Shown here: positions 26,521 through 37,300 of the stretch, piece by piece
Layout of the letters: the number at the start of each line of letters is the position of its first letter
How positions within the stretch are numbered: position 1 is the first letter of the stretch
Source of the DNA: Aphrophora alni
Taxonomy: Eukaryota > Arthropoda > Insecta > Hemiptera > Aphrophoridae
DNA: 64,000 bases
Direction of reading: 5' to 3'
NCBI GenBank assembly: GCA_963513935.1
Contig: OY740769.1
Coordinates: 39,707,120-39,771,119 of the forward strand
Notes under the pieces: model-generated
Told to the model about the DNA's origin: nothing
Seen by the model: the letters and a program-made list of their open reading frames with translations, nothing else
Database searches by the model: none
Made by a program: the position numbers and the translations under genes

Positions 26521-26712
26521 AAAAGTAAAATGAGTACATTTGTCCGTCTTTCCCAGCTTTGTTAATCTCACTTTTGTTGAGGCGTTTTGGATATACTCCA
26601 TTCTCAAAACATCTAATAGTACATTTACACTTAAAAGTATATCCAAAACGCGTTAACAAACGTGAGATTAATGAAGCTGGGGAAGGCAGAAGAATGTATT
26701 CATTTTAATTAT
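26521..26712. repeat. Snapback inverted repeat (MITE-like)
   Basis: Arms of about 77 bp (26521-26598 and 26636-26712) are imperfect reverse complements around a ~37-bp spacer. The innermost 16 bp, GCGTTTTGGATATACT and AGTATATCCAAAACGC, match exactly. Further out the arms share the CCCAGCTT and TTAATCTCAC blocks with scattered substitutions. No ORF is present and no target-site duplication is evident. It looks like a small foldback element or MITE. Confidence 0.75.
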
Positions 26713-26794
26713 CCGTTGAAACCTTTCTAAAAAACACTACAAATTATTGAAATTAATATAAATATCTATTTTGACTGCATTTATTTATACTCAC

Positions 26795-26892
26795 GATTAG
26801 AAGCTACCCATCGGAACAAGCGAAAAATCTCGATAATCCCATCTGCTTCCTGCATGACCTAGCAATCCATGTTACAACTTTAATCTGTTCAT
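26795..26892 (-). CDS. Splice-bounded exon-like segment, unidentified
   Basis: On the minus strand a strong acceptor (GGCTTTGCTTTTACAG, ending at plus 26893) precedes 98 nt that run to a canonical donor, ATC|GTGAGT, at 26794. The frame starting after two bases reads EQIKVVTWIARSCRKQMG, then LSRFFACSDG, then TAG 10 nt before the donor. Either this is a terminal exon (AATAAA follows about 20 nt after the stop), or splicing uses an earlier GG|GTAGCT donor, or the exon is non-coding. The candidate exon at 23528-23656 lies 3.1 kb downstream on the same strand but the phases do not join directly. No family was recognised. Confidence 0.3.
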
Positions 26893-27174
26893 CTGTAAAA
26901 GCAAAGCCAATTGATTATTGACCTGGAAACAATACCTCTTTAACTTTATTTATAAAGAGAATAGAACTTTTATTTGACGGACTTGGTTTCTGTATTAATG
27001 GAAGCTAAACTATTAGCAAATGATTGAGAAGAAATTATTGTATATGTTCTGAATATAAATATTTACACAAAAATAAGAAAACTTTTATAAATACAAATCC
27101 ACATTTGTATTATTAATATGAGTTGATTTTTTTAAATTTTTTTTTAAGGATGCTATATGCCATTTTGTTTTTTG

Positions 27175-27290
27175 TGACGTCATGAGGGGTGGGTGAGAGA
27201 TGGGATGTGGCGTTAATGACGTTGGTGATGAAGTCATTTAATGACGTCATTTGTAAACGACGTTTATGACGTGGTTGATGACGCCAGAGA
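27175..27290. promoter_or_regulatory. Cluster of TGACG (CRE-type) motifs
   Basis: Perfect TGACGTCA palindromes occur at 27175-27182 and 27242-27249. Related TGACG or ATGACG cores sit between and after them (near 27218, 27267 and 27278), in a GC-richer patch surrounded by AT-rich DNA. TGACGTCA is the binding site of CREB/ATF-type bZIP factors. No promoter or TSS is visible nearby, so it could equally be a decayed short tandem repeat of an ATGACG-like unit. Confidence 0.35.
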
Positions 27291-28710
27291 TGAAGATACG
27301 ATTCTGTTGCGGTTTTTAGAAAAAATCTATTTTTCAAAAAGTGACTTCTTCTTCTTCTTTTGAGGAGGTGTCTTGCTCTGACTTTCTTTCCGAATTTTTA
27401 CTAAGTCCTTCTTAGGCTACCCTGAACAAGAACGTTAAAGAGAACGTCGGCTTGTTACTAAGTCTCTTTTCAGGGCCTAAAATAATAATCACCTTTTCTC
27501 CTAATTCTTCAGAAGACTTTGAAAATTGTATTGTAAAAAACGTACGTTTGCAGTTGTTTGCTATTTAACCAAATGGGAATAACTAATAATTTCTTGTGTA
27601 ATAGTGGAATTAAATGTCAATCCCATGATCACCGATACCAACTGACTCTTTATAGTTTTTTATATTCAATCTCAATGATATAGTTTGTCACAATGTCTTA
27701 AAAAGTGTATAAAGTATAAGTGTTTTAAGTAGCATCTAGTGGAGATATAATTTTAAGTATTACAGAATATAAATCACCAAAAAACATTGTAATTTTTCGC
27801 AGTGAGAATTCTTACTTCTGCATGTCTTGTCTAACGCAAAATAAATTACAACTCAAGTACAACTTAGCAAACGATTTCCCCCTAGAAACAAGACAATTAA
27901 CCTTTCTTTGTAAGCTGATGTTTCTAGTACAAGAACTTTGCACAATTAAGGTGTAGATATATTTAGACATTTACAGTTGTATTACTTAGTCAAATTTAGA
28001 ATTCACAGAGACACATACGCGCGTGCGCGATCCAGATTATTTTTCTTAATTTAGTAAAAGAACAAAATTTAACAATCAACATTTTTAAACAATACTTTAA
28101 TTTTAAAAGTGAAACCATAGAAACAATAATAATTAATTAATATAACTTACAACTGAACACCACACTTTTTTAAATTCTCGATGAAATTAATATTATAATC
28201 TCTCGCTTTCAAATCTATCAAGTTTCTCTTGGCCAAATCTTTTTTTGCGATCCTAACTCAATTAAGAGTGTTCAAGAAATCGGGGTCTTTATTTTATACA
28301 TTCAGATATTTCGCGTGATAACTATCCTGGCTTATCGAATTGAATATATACTGAAGAAACATGACCATAGTTGGGACTCAATGTTCCTCTGGATTTGAGA
28401 TCTATATTCCGAAAATAGCCCGGCATAAAATAACAAGATGAACGACAGAAAACAATCAAGCCTAAATTAAAAAACAAGCACAGGAAATAGCAGAAGAATA
28501 AAATATTTTAATGAAAGGAAGTTTTAAAATATTGTATTACAATTTAAAACCGCTTTCTTATTGGATTAATGACTGAATGTAACACGTGGAAGAAACGTCC
28601 CCGGAACTTGTAGCATCATTATCATAACCTCCATTTTTTTGGGACCCGAAGATCATCTGGATTCCAAGGGAATAGGAAGAAAAGAATGAATGATAAGGCG
28701 TTTACTCATG

Positions 28711-28756
<46 letters not shown>

Positions 28757-29097
28757 ATATATATATATCACTCAAAATATATATTTTGAGCGCGCGTGTG
28801 GAACATCACTCAAAATAATATATAAAAATGAGTTTAAATTATTACATGTCGGAAAATCAAAATAATACTGCTAATACTGAACCTATCAGAGTGCTAGTGA
28901 TCCACCGTTTGGCATTTTAATAAAACATTATTTTTTATTATAGACTAAAATTATGCAAAATTAAACAAAATGTTGAAAAGCCGTTTAATATTTAACTTTA
29001 AATGTTTGTCAACTTTTAAATAATTTTTAAATTATTTAAAATTGTATTTTATTGTGGTAAAATTACTTATAGATTATGGACCCTGCTCTACTGATAT
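27291..29097. other. No recognised gene; microsatellite and short palindrome
   Basis: It holds a pyrimidine-rich patch (27345-27400), a (GT)n/(TA)n compound microsatellite (28713-28768) and an adjoining exact 20-bp palindrome built on CTCAAAATAT at 28771-28790. CTCAAAATA recurs at about 28808-28816. No gene was recognised. Confidence 0.5.
28713..28768. repeat. (GT)n-(TA)n compound microsatellite
   Basis: About 16 GT units, a GCGCGC interruption, further GT, then TA units leading into the 20-bp palindrome at 28771-28790. Confidence 0.95.
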
Positions 29098-30200
29098 ACT
29101 GCATCTTTACTTATATATAAAATTTTGAATTTCATATAAACTTTCATTCCTACAAAATTTAATTTTTGTGTTATTTTTATTTGTTTCAGAACATCTGCAG
29201 ATCATCTCAACACACATAAGATTCCACTACAACTATGGTTTTAAATCTCTAATATTATTCTTATTTTAATAAATTAAATCATATAAATACAATTATTATT
29301 TCAGAAAATCAAATTCAATAACATAATTAAAATTATAATTTAAAAAATAATAATTCAACTATATTATTACAATTTTATTATTTTCCATCAAACAACAATT
29401 CAAAATTCATTCAATTATATTATATAAATTAGTTATTATAAAGTTAAATTTTAACAGTAGTGTAAGTAAGTCCAGGGCGGAGGAAGTTGGTTCCCCACTG
29501 TTAACAGTAGAGCGGCGGCCTTTTTGGAAGTACCTGCCCTTTAGAAACAAAAATTAATTTAATTATATTATTACAATTATTATTTTCAAACAAACAACAA
29601 TTCAAAATTCATTCAATTATATTACATAAATAGGTTATTATAAAGTTAAATTTTCACAGTAGTGTAAGTAAGTCCAGGGCGGAGGAAGTTGGTTCCCCAC
29701 TGTTAACAGTTGAGCGGCGGCCTTTTTGGAAGTACCTGCCCTTTAGAAACAAAAATTAATTTAATTATATTATTACAATTATTTTCAAACAAACAATTCA
29801 AAATTCATTCAATTATATTATATAAATTAGTTATTATAAAGTTAAATTTTTACAGTAGTGTAAGTAAGTCCAGGGCGGATGAAGTTGGTTCCCCACTGTT
29901 AACAGTAGAGCGGCGGCCTTTTTGGAAGTACCTGCCCTTTAGAAACAAAAATTAATTTAATTATATTATTACAATTATTATTTTCAAACAAACAACAATT
30001 CAAAATTCATTCAACTATATTATATAAATTAGTTATTAAAAAGTTTAATTTTTACAGTAGTGGAAGTAAGTCACGGGCGGAGGAAGTTGGTTCCCCACTG
30101 TTAACAGTTGAGCGGCGACCTTTTTGGAAGTACCTGCCCTTTAGAAACATCAGGTAATTATCATTAAAAATTTAAACAATATCATAAGTAAAGATGCAGT
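29098..30200. mobile_element. Possible non-autonomous element bounded by a 17-bp inverted repeat
   Basis: ACTGCATCTTTACTTAT at 29098-29114 is exactly matched in inverse orientation at 30184-30200. Between them lies the ~200-bp tandem array. Similarity outside the 17 bp is weak (an ACTGAT-like block) and I find no convincing target-site duplication, so the true ends are unresolved. Internal tandem repeats between inverted termini are common in non-autonomous DNA transposons. The alternative is that the inverted repeat is a relic or coincidence beside an independent satellite array. Confidence 0.45.
29350..30152. repeat. Four-unit tandem array, ~200-bp period
   Basis: The same GC-rich core recurs at 29471, 29673, 29869 and 30071 (TCCAGGGCGG or close variant), so the spacings are 202, 196 and 202 bp. 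Each unit is an AT-rich half (ATTCAAAATTCATTC and a TTATAAAG stretch) followed by a GC-rich half ending GTACCTGCCCTTTAGAAAC. The GC half contains the perfect 12-bp palindrome ACTGTTAACAGT at 29497, 29699, 29895 and 30097. Only a few substitutions separate the units, so the array is young or homogenised. It does not appear to be coding; the 81-codon frame across it is incidental. Confidence 0.92.
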
Positions 30201-30879
30201 TTCAATCACTCTGTAAGATTCAGTATGTATAGTAAATGTATTGTTTTGTTGTGTTAACTATATTGTTTTAATTGTTTGAAAACTTGTTATATATTTTAAT
30301 GTTTGTGAAAAATAAATGTTTTATGTTGTACTTTTGTTGTCTTTATTACAAGTTTACTGTATCTAGAACTAAGTTGTAAGAAATGCAAGGTTTGGTACAG
30401 TTTAAAATTATCAAGAAATAAAGTAAGGAACTTCTCTAGCGGTCTATTAAAAAGAAAATGATCGTAATTAAAAGTTACAAATTGTATGGATAATGGTAGT
30501 CCACAAGTAATAAAAAAGACACTTTCACCATTATGTATATCTCTACTAACCAACTTTGAAACTTCTGGTTACCTTGGATTTATAAATTTAATATTAGACT
30601 TATTTAAAATGTTACAAGTTTTCTGTCGCAAAATGTTTAAAGTTTTCAAATTTAATACCTACAACATCAGATACTTAGTGTTACGCACACTAACTTTAAT
30701 TAAGAATTATAAATTATCATTGGGGTTGGTAACTATACGTCTTGGGTCCGGCGAGATGGAATTATTCGTAGAGTGAATGGTGGTGATGGATCGCTGGTCA
30801 CAGGTGTTTACCACAATTTAAACACTATCTGTCTATCTGTCTGTCCTTATGTACGTGTTTTAAAATTCTAACGAGTGAA
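30201..30879. other. No recognised gene
   Basis: Frames of 85 and 96 codons on opposite strands (30296-30553 and 30486-30776) overlap and have no motif. A CTATCTGTCTGTCTGTC patch at 30826-30843 leads into the dispersed repeat. Confidence 0.4.
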
Positions 30880-31085
30880 CCGTTTTTAATTTCAAATTTG
30901 GTTTGTGGGTACATTTTGGGCATGTCTCTTTTTCTTTTTTTTATATTATTTGTTTTTATAATTCAAAACTTGGGAGTAGCTGTCATTAAAACAAAACAAA
31001 TACTATTTTTACCAAAAAAAAATCCGTTTCCAACGATTTTGATCAAATTTTGCTGAAGTGCAGCTTCTATGGACACAAACAAAGA
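30880..31085 (+). repeat. Dispersed repeat copy 2
   Basis: Block 1 (AAATTTGGTTTGTGGGTA) near 30894 and block 2 (CAACGATTTTGATCAAATTT then GAAGTGCAGCTTC) near 31033 match copies at 6530 and 33825 in the same order. A weaker echo of block 2 (TTTCGATCAAATG) occurs at 31187-31200, so the unit may be partly duplicated here. Confidence 0.6.
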
Positions 31086-31629
31086 GTATTAGTTGTCCTC
31101 TCTCCAAAAATACCGTTATCAGTAAAAATACAAAAATACGTTTCGTTGTTATAAAAGAGTTAATTTCTCAAAATAGACTCCACAGATTTCGATCAAATGT
31201 TAGTGAATTGTAAATATTAATGTACCGAACGTGTGGGAAAATTACAAGAAAAAAATACTTTACTCCCCAAATATTAAATTTTATTTCTTGCCTAAATGAG
31301 TGTATCTATCGCAGTTTAAGGTCCAGCCAACCCCACCAGATAATTTTATTTTTGATATATCCCTTTTTTTTGTTTCTAATACTTAGATTCTTTCCCTAAA
31401 TTTATTTCTTGATAATTTAATTCCCCTGTATGCTTCTACTCTCTCTACCGTATTGACTAAATCTACCTCACAAACGTCTATCCTACTGTTGAGTAAGGTT
31501 ATTCGGTGTCTAATTTTCCCTTAATTAATTCCGAGCTTCGTTCTAATTGCCCCTCTAAATTTTGAAACGGCTTGTATATTTTCAAAGTGGTATAGAGCAC
31601 GTATTACTTTATAACGTCGAAATGAACAA

Positions 31630-31835
31630 ACTTCAGATGAAGTGGAAAACATTCGAACAGTAGACCGAAGTCCTTCCACAAGCTCCGGAAGATTTTAAGC
31701 TCAATATAAAGCACACAAGAATTTGTTGAAAGTTCAGTAGACATTCAATGCATCCAATTCACTTACAACATCTTGAGCCTCAAGTCTATCCTGCAAGGTT
31801 GCAATTTTGTACGTTCGAACATACAGATAGTGCCA
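31630..31835 (+). pseudogene. N-terminal scrap of a Tc1/mariner-type transposase
   Basis: The plus strand reads SDEVENIRTVDRSPSTSSGR then a stop in a frame that fits the linker between the two helix-turn-helix halves of an insect Tc1/mariner-like transposase (VE-IR--VE-SP--S-R pattern). After a frame change it reads MHPIHLQHLEPQVYPARLQF and C, fitting the HPYHLQ--QAL-PQDY-AR--FC block that precedes the catalytic core. The order and ~35-residue spacing are right. Nothing recognisable follows, so the catalytic domain is missing. The same family as the 1234-1640 fossil is possible. The match rests on remembered block patterns, not a search. Confidence 0.45.
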
Positions 31836-33824
31836 TCCTATTGAAAGATATTTGGGATATCTTCCTCTACCTGAGTCATAAGCCACTCAGATAGCATGTC
31901 CACGTAAACATGGCCATGCTTGGTTTATCGGTAAAAAAGAAGGGACAGTATACTTTACGTCTACCCATAGTTTAAAATGTGTGAGAGTCATTGACATGGT
32001 TTTAAATCAAATAAGGGTTCTCAGTACCCCAGATCCTACAGTTTTGCCGTTTGACTTTTAAATTTAGGGATTGCGAAAGTTCAGTTCAAAAGTCTTGGTT
32101 TGTCGTTAGTTTTCAATTTTTTGTACCAGTAATGATTTATATTGCTAAAAACGAATACATTTTTTTTTCAAAATACGCCACTCAGTAAGCTGTGACACTT
32201 GTAGTTCTAAACTAGCCCGTGTTGTGGACTACTTTTGGAAACAACTGGTGTTTGTTGACGGTATGAACTTATACCTTGAAATAAACAGCTGTTCATATGG
32301 AATTGCCGCACACAACAAGTAATGCAGTTTTTGTGAGATAGATTATTTCCACATTTAGTGAGAAAGCTTTCCTGTACAGTCTCAACAGATATCGTTCGTG
32401 TAAATTCAAAAATACAAAACTTTTTTTGTTATGATAATACCATTTTTTGTAATTTTCTGAACTATCAGACGAAACAGATTAAAAATAACTTAATATAAAC
32501 AAACGAAATTTGAGACCAAGGACTTTTTTGTTAGCAGCAGATTGTTTTATTTTTTGCACCTGTCTTTTGATTTTTTTTACTGTATAGAAACCTGATATAC
32601 AAATAATTTCTTTTTAGATTCCAAACTCGAAGACAAGTATTATTTCTACATCTGTCTATAAGACATAAATTCCAACATAAGCACCTCTCTGACATGCGTG
32701 CATTAAAAAACAATATTCTTTTCTCGCATTGTGCGCTTCCTCGGTTCCTTATTTCCATTACAAGGAAGCCTGTTGTTACTGCTGCTGAATATAGCCTAGC
32801 CTACAAACACAAATGTTATTTTATATTTTTCTTCTTTTCAGTTCAAATTCCTAAAACAGATAAAACATTTTCCATTAAGAAAGTTAAGTTTGTATGAAGT
32901 TACGTTATAGTTTACGTGACAGTTTTATAAACACGACTTACATTTACATTTCGTGTGATTGAAAACGATAATTTATTTATTTTTATTTAATGTCACTTCC
33001 CTTTCATTTCGATATTATTGCCTTTCCTTGCACTAAACAAAGACGTAACAATAGACAATTTTATTGAAAAAAAAAAAAAAAAAAGGATTTTTATAACTGT
33101 CATACCGCTATAACCTTTAAGTTACCTTTCATATAAGAATATCTTGTAAACTTTTACACCAATTTAAAAAACCCACTCATGAACAACGCCTAGTAATGAA
33201 ACGTATCATATCAATGGCTTTTAGTTGAGAATACATTGATTTATGAAATTATTGAATTAAACCTCCTCCACTGAGATGAAAGTGTTTGGATATGTTATTG
33301 CTTGGTGGAACAGAGCAAAACACAAGTAATAATACAGTTGACACTTGTCTCATGTTAAGTTTGGTTTGATAACAAGGTCAAGTGATTGGTTGTATTAGAG
33401 GGAAGTGGAATATGTAATTTCAAAAGTAAATTTTACATTCAGTTATAAAATACTTCTTACTATTTCACCAATTTCTTACTAATAATTCTTTTTGTAAATA
33501 CTAAAGTTAAAAAATAATTAATTATAAAAAGATAAAGCTCTTATTTTTGTTCACTATGTACGTAGATATATTATTATTTATCATTACTCATCAATAATAA
33601 CAGCTTATCTAAAAAAGTACATTATCGGTTAATAATATTAAAAGTAAGTTGGCCGCGATCTGTATAACAATATATCACTACTTTCTTACATACATTGAAG
33701 TTGTGTGTTAGGTCAAACAATCGATATTGAGTATTTGACAGTTTTGAAATAAAAAAAGGTGACTTTTATAATTATGTCTGTCTGTGTTCTGTCGCTCTGT
33801 CGTTTTTACAAAAGCTTAGATTAA
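31836..33824. other. No recognised gene
   Basis: Overlapping opposite-strand frames at 32531-32897 are treated as chance. There is a poly-A run at 33066-33083. Confidence 0.4.
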
Positions 33825-34030
33825 TTTCACTCATATGTGAAATCTGGACTCCTTGTGCACATATATTGGAATTCTTTTTAAAACTAAAAATTTGGGAGCT
33901 GCTGCAATAAGATTAAAAAAACACAAAATCACGATTTTATCTAAATCGGCTTTAACGATTTTGATCAATTTTTGTTCAAGTGTTGTCTCTAAGCATCGGA
34001 ATAAAACGTTTTGGTCACCATTTATCCAAA
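33825..34030 (+). repeat. Dispersed repeat copy 3
   Basis: Carries CGGCTTTAACGATTTTGATC at 33947-33966 followed by AA-TTTTTGTTCAAGTGTTGTC, and an upstream AAAATTTGGGAGCTGCTG block that matches CAAAACTTGGGAGTAGCTG of copy 2. A TGTCTGTCTG-type patch precedes it (33777-33787), as in copy 2. Confidence 0.6.
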
Positions 34031-34285
34031 AATATGTAGGTGCTGGTTTCCGAGTGTATGAGTGTACGAGTTTATGCGCTACACTATCGCACCCGGGTGG
34101 GTGAACTCATAAGATACTTTTTATGTTATAAAAGTACCATATACGGAAGAAACTTCATTCAAATAAATAATTTTAGCTTCTGTACACGAATATCCTATTA
34201 AAACCTTGTAAGGACGTCCTGACAAGGACAATGTCTCCAAAATGGGGAGTGTATAAGTGCGATTAAATGTTCTCACAAGATACTC

Positions 34286-34298
34286 CACACACACACAC

Positions 34299-34346
<48 letters not shown>
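34286..34346. repeat. (CA)n tract at the left edge of the giant palindrome
   Basis: About 30 CA units with one ACG interruption. It abuts TGAGACGG at 34347 directly. Confidence 0.97.
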
Positions 34347-34348
<2 letters not shown>

Positions 34349-37300
34349 AGACGGTTTGGGAAAAGCCAAAAGTCTCAAGCCAATTTAAAACAGTTTAAAT
34401 TCCCGCGATAAAGCCATGTAGATGGGAGACGAGGAGGGGCGATGACGTCACGGCAACAGGTGTTGAACATTGCATGTTGGATCGTGTACAGTCGCTCTGT
34501 CTTGTTTCTTATTTTACTAAAATACTAAATTATTAAAATAAATTAATGTTCAGTAGGATCAACCGATTAATAATATCGAAGAATAAATTTAAAAGCAATT
34601 AAAACAAAAAAGTTATTCAAGTTTTTATAGGGGCTCAAAAACCTAAAATTTGGAAAAAACTTAAATTCAAAATTCAAACGTAGAGTCATAACTCAAAGGG
34701 GAACTAATAATAATCATAAATAAGAAATATGAATTAATAATAATTAACAGGTGAGAATGGACTTAGAAAGTCATTCTTGGGGAGTTTTTTTGGAATTTTT
34801 GAGTTGAAGGGGGGATTATTTAAAAAATAATAATAAGTACTATTGAAGAGACCACAATAGGGCACAATAATATGTACTTAGAATCAAATTTGAGAATAAA
34901 ATAAGGGAGATATAATAATTACAAAACGTAAAACTTTAAAGCCCAAAAGCGGTTAAATTAAACGTTAAAGGGGTAAAATAACATTGTAATTATAGGTATC
35001 TAGTATGTAAAATTGTAAAACATCAAAGCAGAAGTAATAATATATAATGGGGGGGGGGTTTATGAACAAAAACTCATACGGTAAAAACTTTGGGACTTCA
35101 AGGACGCATAACTCAAAAACCAAACGAGTTATGTGAAAAGTACAAACAGAGTTTTTCGTCGTAGTAGAAGAGGAACAAGATTTCGTCAAAAGAATTTTGA
35201 GAAAGGACTTATCTCAAAATTTGGAAAGAAGAAAAATCGAGTTTCGGGAAAAGGGCGATAACTCGCGAACGAAGCGTAGTAGAGCGATGAATCAAGTTCC
35301 ACAAGACCCACAAGATGGAAAGAAAGAAGAATCCGAAAGGAACTTTAAAATCGGTTCGAACGTTCGAAAGTTATAGCGAGTTGAACGAAAAAACGACCAA
35401 AGTAGAGATTTTCATGCAAAAACATGAAAAGTTGCGCGCGCATCCTCAGTCGGAATCCAAAGTTTGAAACATCATATTGCCAACTTGGATCACAGATAAC
35501 GTTGAAGAAAGAATACAATAAATTATTAATTAAAAGGTGTTTTAATTAATAATAAAGGAAGAAAACTATTCATTAGTCAAAAAATATGACTAATAAAATA
35601 TATAGTGTAAATATTTCAGACAAAAAGGGCCTGAAAACACATAATATATGGAAAATACCTTTTTCCCTAAAAGGGAGGAAAATTGGCTCCAGAAAATGGA
35701 TTAATTCCCACTGACAGGGAGACCGTAATTTGTCGTTCGAAAGAAGGACACTTTTGATTTGGAATCGACGCGAAGTGGACGTTTCTTCTGCAACCGACTC
35801 TGAGCTGAGAGGAAGATTCAACTGTCACTCTACTTAACTGGAATTAGAATAATTTCAACTCTAATCGAACTTCAAGGCAACTTAGAAGAATTCGAGACCA
35901 GCATTCAACTACATAGCAGCTTACAGACTCTGGATCGAAAACATCATATCAACATCCGCCTAATTATACAACAAATTCCAAATCCAACTAGAACTTCTAA
36001 TAAAGTGTGAAGGTATCTTATACTTAAGGAATAATTCGCAAATATTAACTTCATTTCAAATATAACGTCATTAGGGGATTTATTAAAAATTAAATTCATT
36101 TTTAAACCTCTGCTTTGGTGTTGAAAATAATTAATAATTTAAATACGACTTTTTCAGTACAGGAAAAACTGTTTGTGGTTCTGTCTGAAAAGTCAAGCGT
36201 TTTTATTTTGTTTAGAATATAGAAAATATTACATTGATAAATTTTGTCAAATAAATAAATAGTTGTGTTGTTGTTTAATCAAATTGTTTGGTGTTATTAA
36301 AAAAGTTTTTGAATTTAACATTTTTCTGTGGAAAAGAGAAAAGAATATATAAATAATTCAGTTCTAAATTTTGTTGTGTTTTCAATATATATCCATTCTG
36401 TATATGCTATTAACCTTGTTTAAACATAAATCTTATATGTGTGCTCTGGTAATATAATTTGAAAATTTTAAAAGTTATCATCAGAACTTAAGAGCCGATT
36501 TCTCCCAAAAGGCACGACCTTGGAGAGAGAGAGTGTTAATCTTAAGAAAGAGTCAAATAATCGAGCATTGAGATAAAATTCAGGGAATTTTGCGTAAATT
36601 AAAAGTTAGTAAGTTAATGAGGACAAGCTCATACTTACTAGAGCCAAGAGTTGCAAAATCTTTGATTCAAAAAAGTAAAAGTGAGCATCTTGGCCTTGCC
36701 CGCGCTTGCTCTGAGAAGAAAGGTGGTTCGCCCAGTCGGTGGTGATCGTACAGCGAGTTTAAGAGTTCGTGATAAATAGTGTTCCAAAAAGGGAACATAG
36801 AATCTTAAATTCGTGAAAGGGGAGCGGAGTGTGGTAAGTGAAGCTCCGAAGAGACGGCGCGCGGACCCACGACCCCGAGGCGGAGCGCGGCAACACACAC
36901 ACACACACACACTGCCACGCTCGCTCTCTCTCGGGTGTCGTAAGTTCGTGCCTTTTGGAACGCCACTCACCACCCTACTTTCGCTCACGATTTTAAGATT
37001 CTATGTTCCCTTTTTGGAACCCTATTTATCACGAACTCTTAAACTCGCTGTACGATCACCACCGATTAGGCGAACCACCTTTCAGCTCAGAGCAAACGCG
37101 GACAAGGCCAAGATGCTCACTTTTACCTTTTTCAATCAAAGATATTGCAAATCTTGGCTCTAGTAAGTATGAGCTTGTCCTCATAAACTTACTAACTTTT
37201 AATTTACGCAAAATTCCCTGAATTTTATCTCAATGCTCGATTATTTGACTCTTTCTTAAGATTAACACACTCTCTCTCCAAGGTCGTGCCTTTTGGGAGA

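Noticed and set aside
30296..30776. 85- and 96-codon frames on opposite strands beside the tandem array
   Set aside because: No recognisable domain, low-complexity composition and mutual overlap.
34121..34378. 85-codon minus frame rich in C and V
   Set aside because: Mostly a translation of the (CA)n tract.
36638..37163. Two 116-codon frames on opposite strands near the palindrome centre
   Set aside because: They are mirror images of the same arm sequence read across the (AC) loop. Their similarity to each other is a consequence of the palindrome, and they show no domain.
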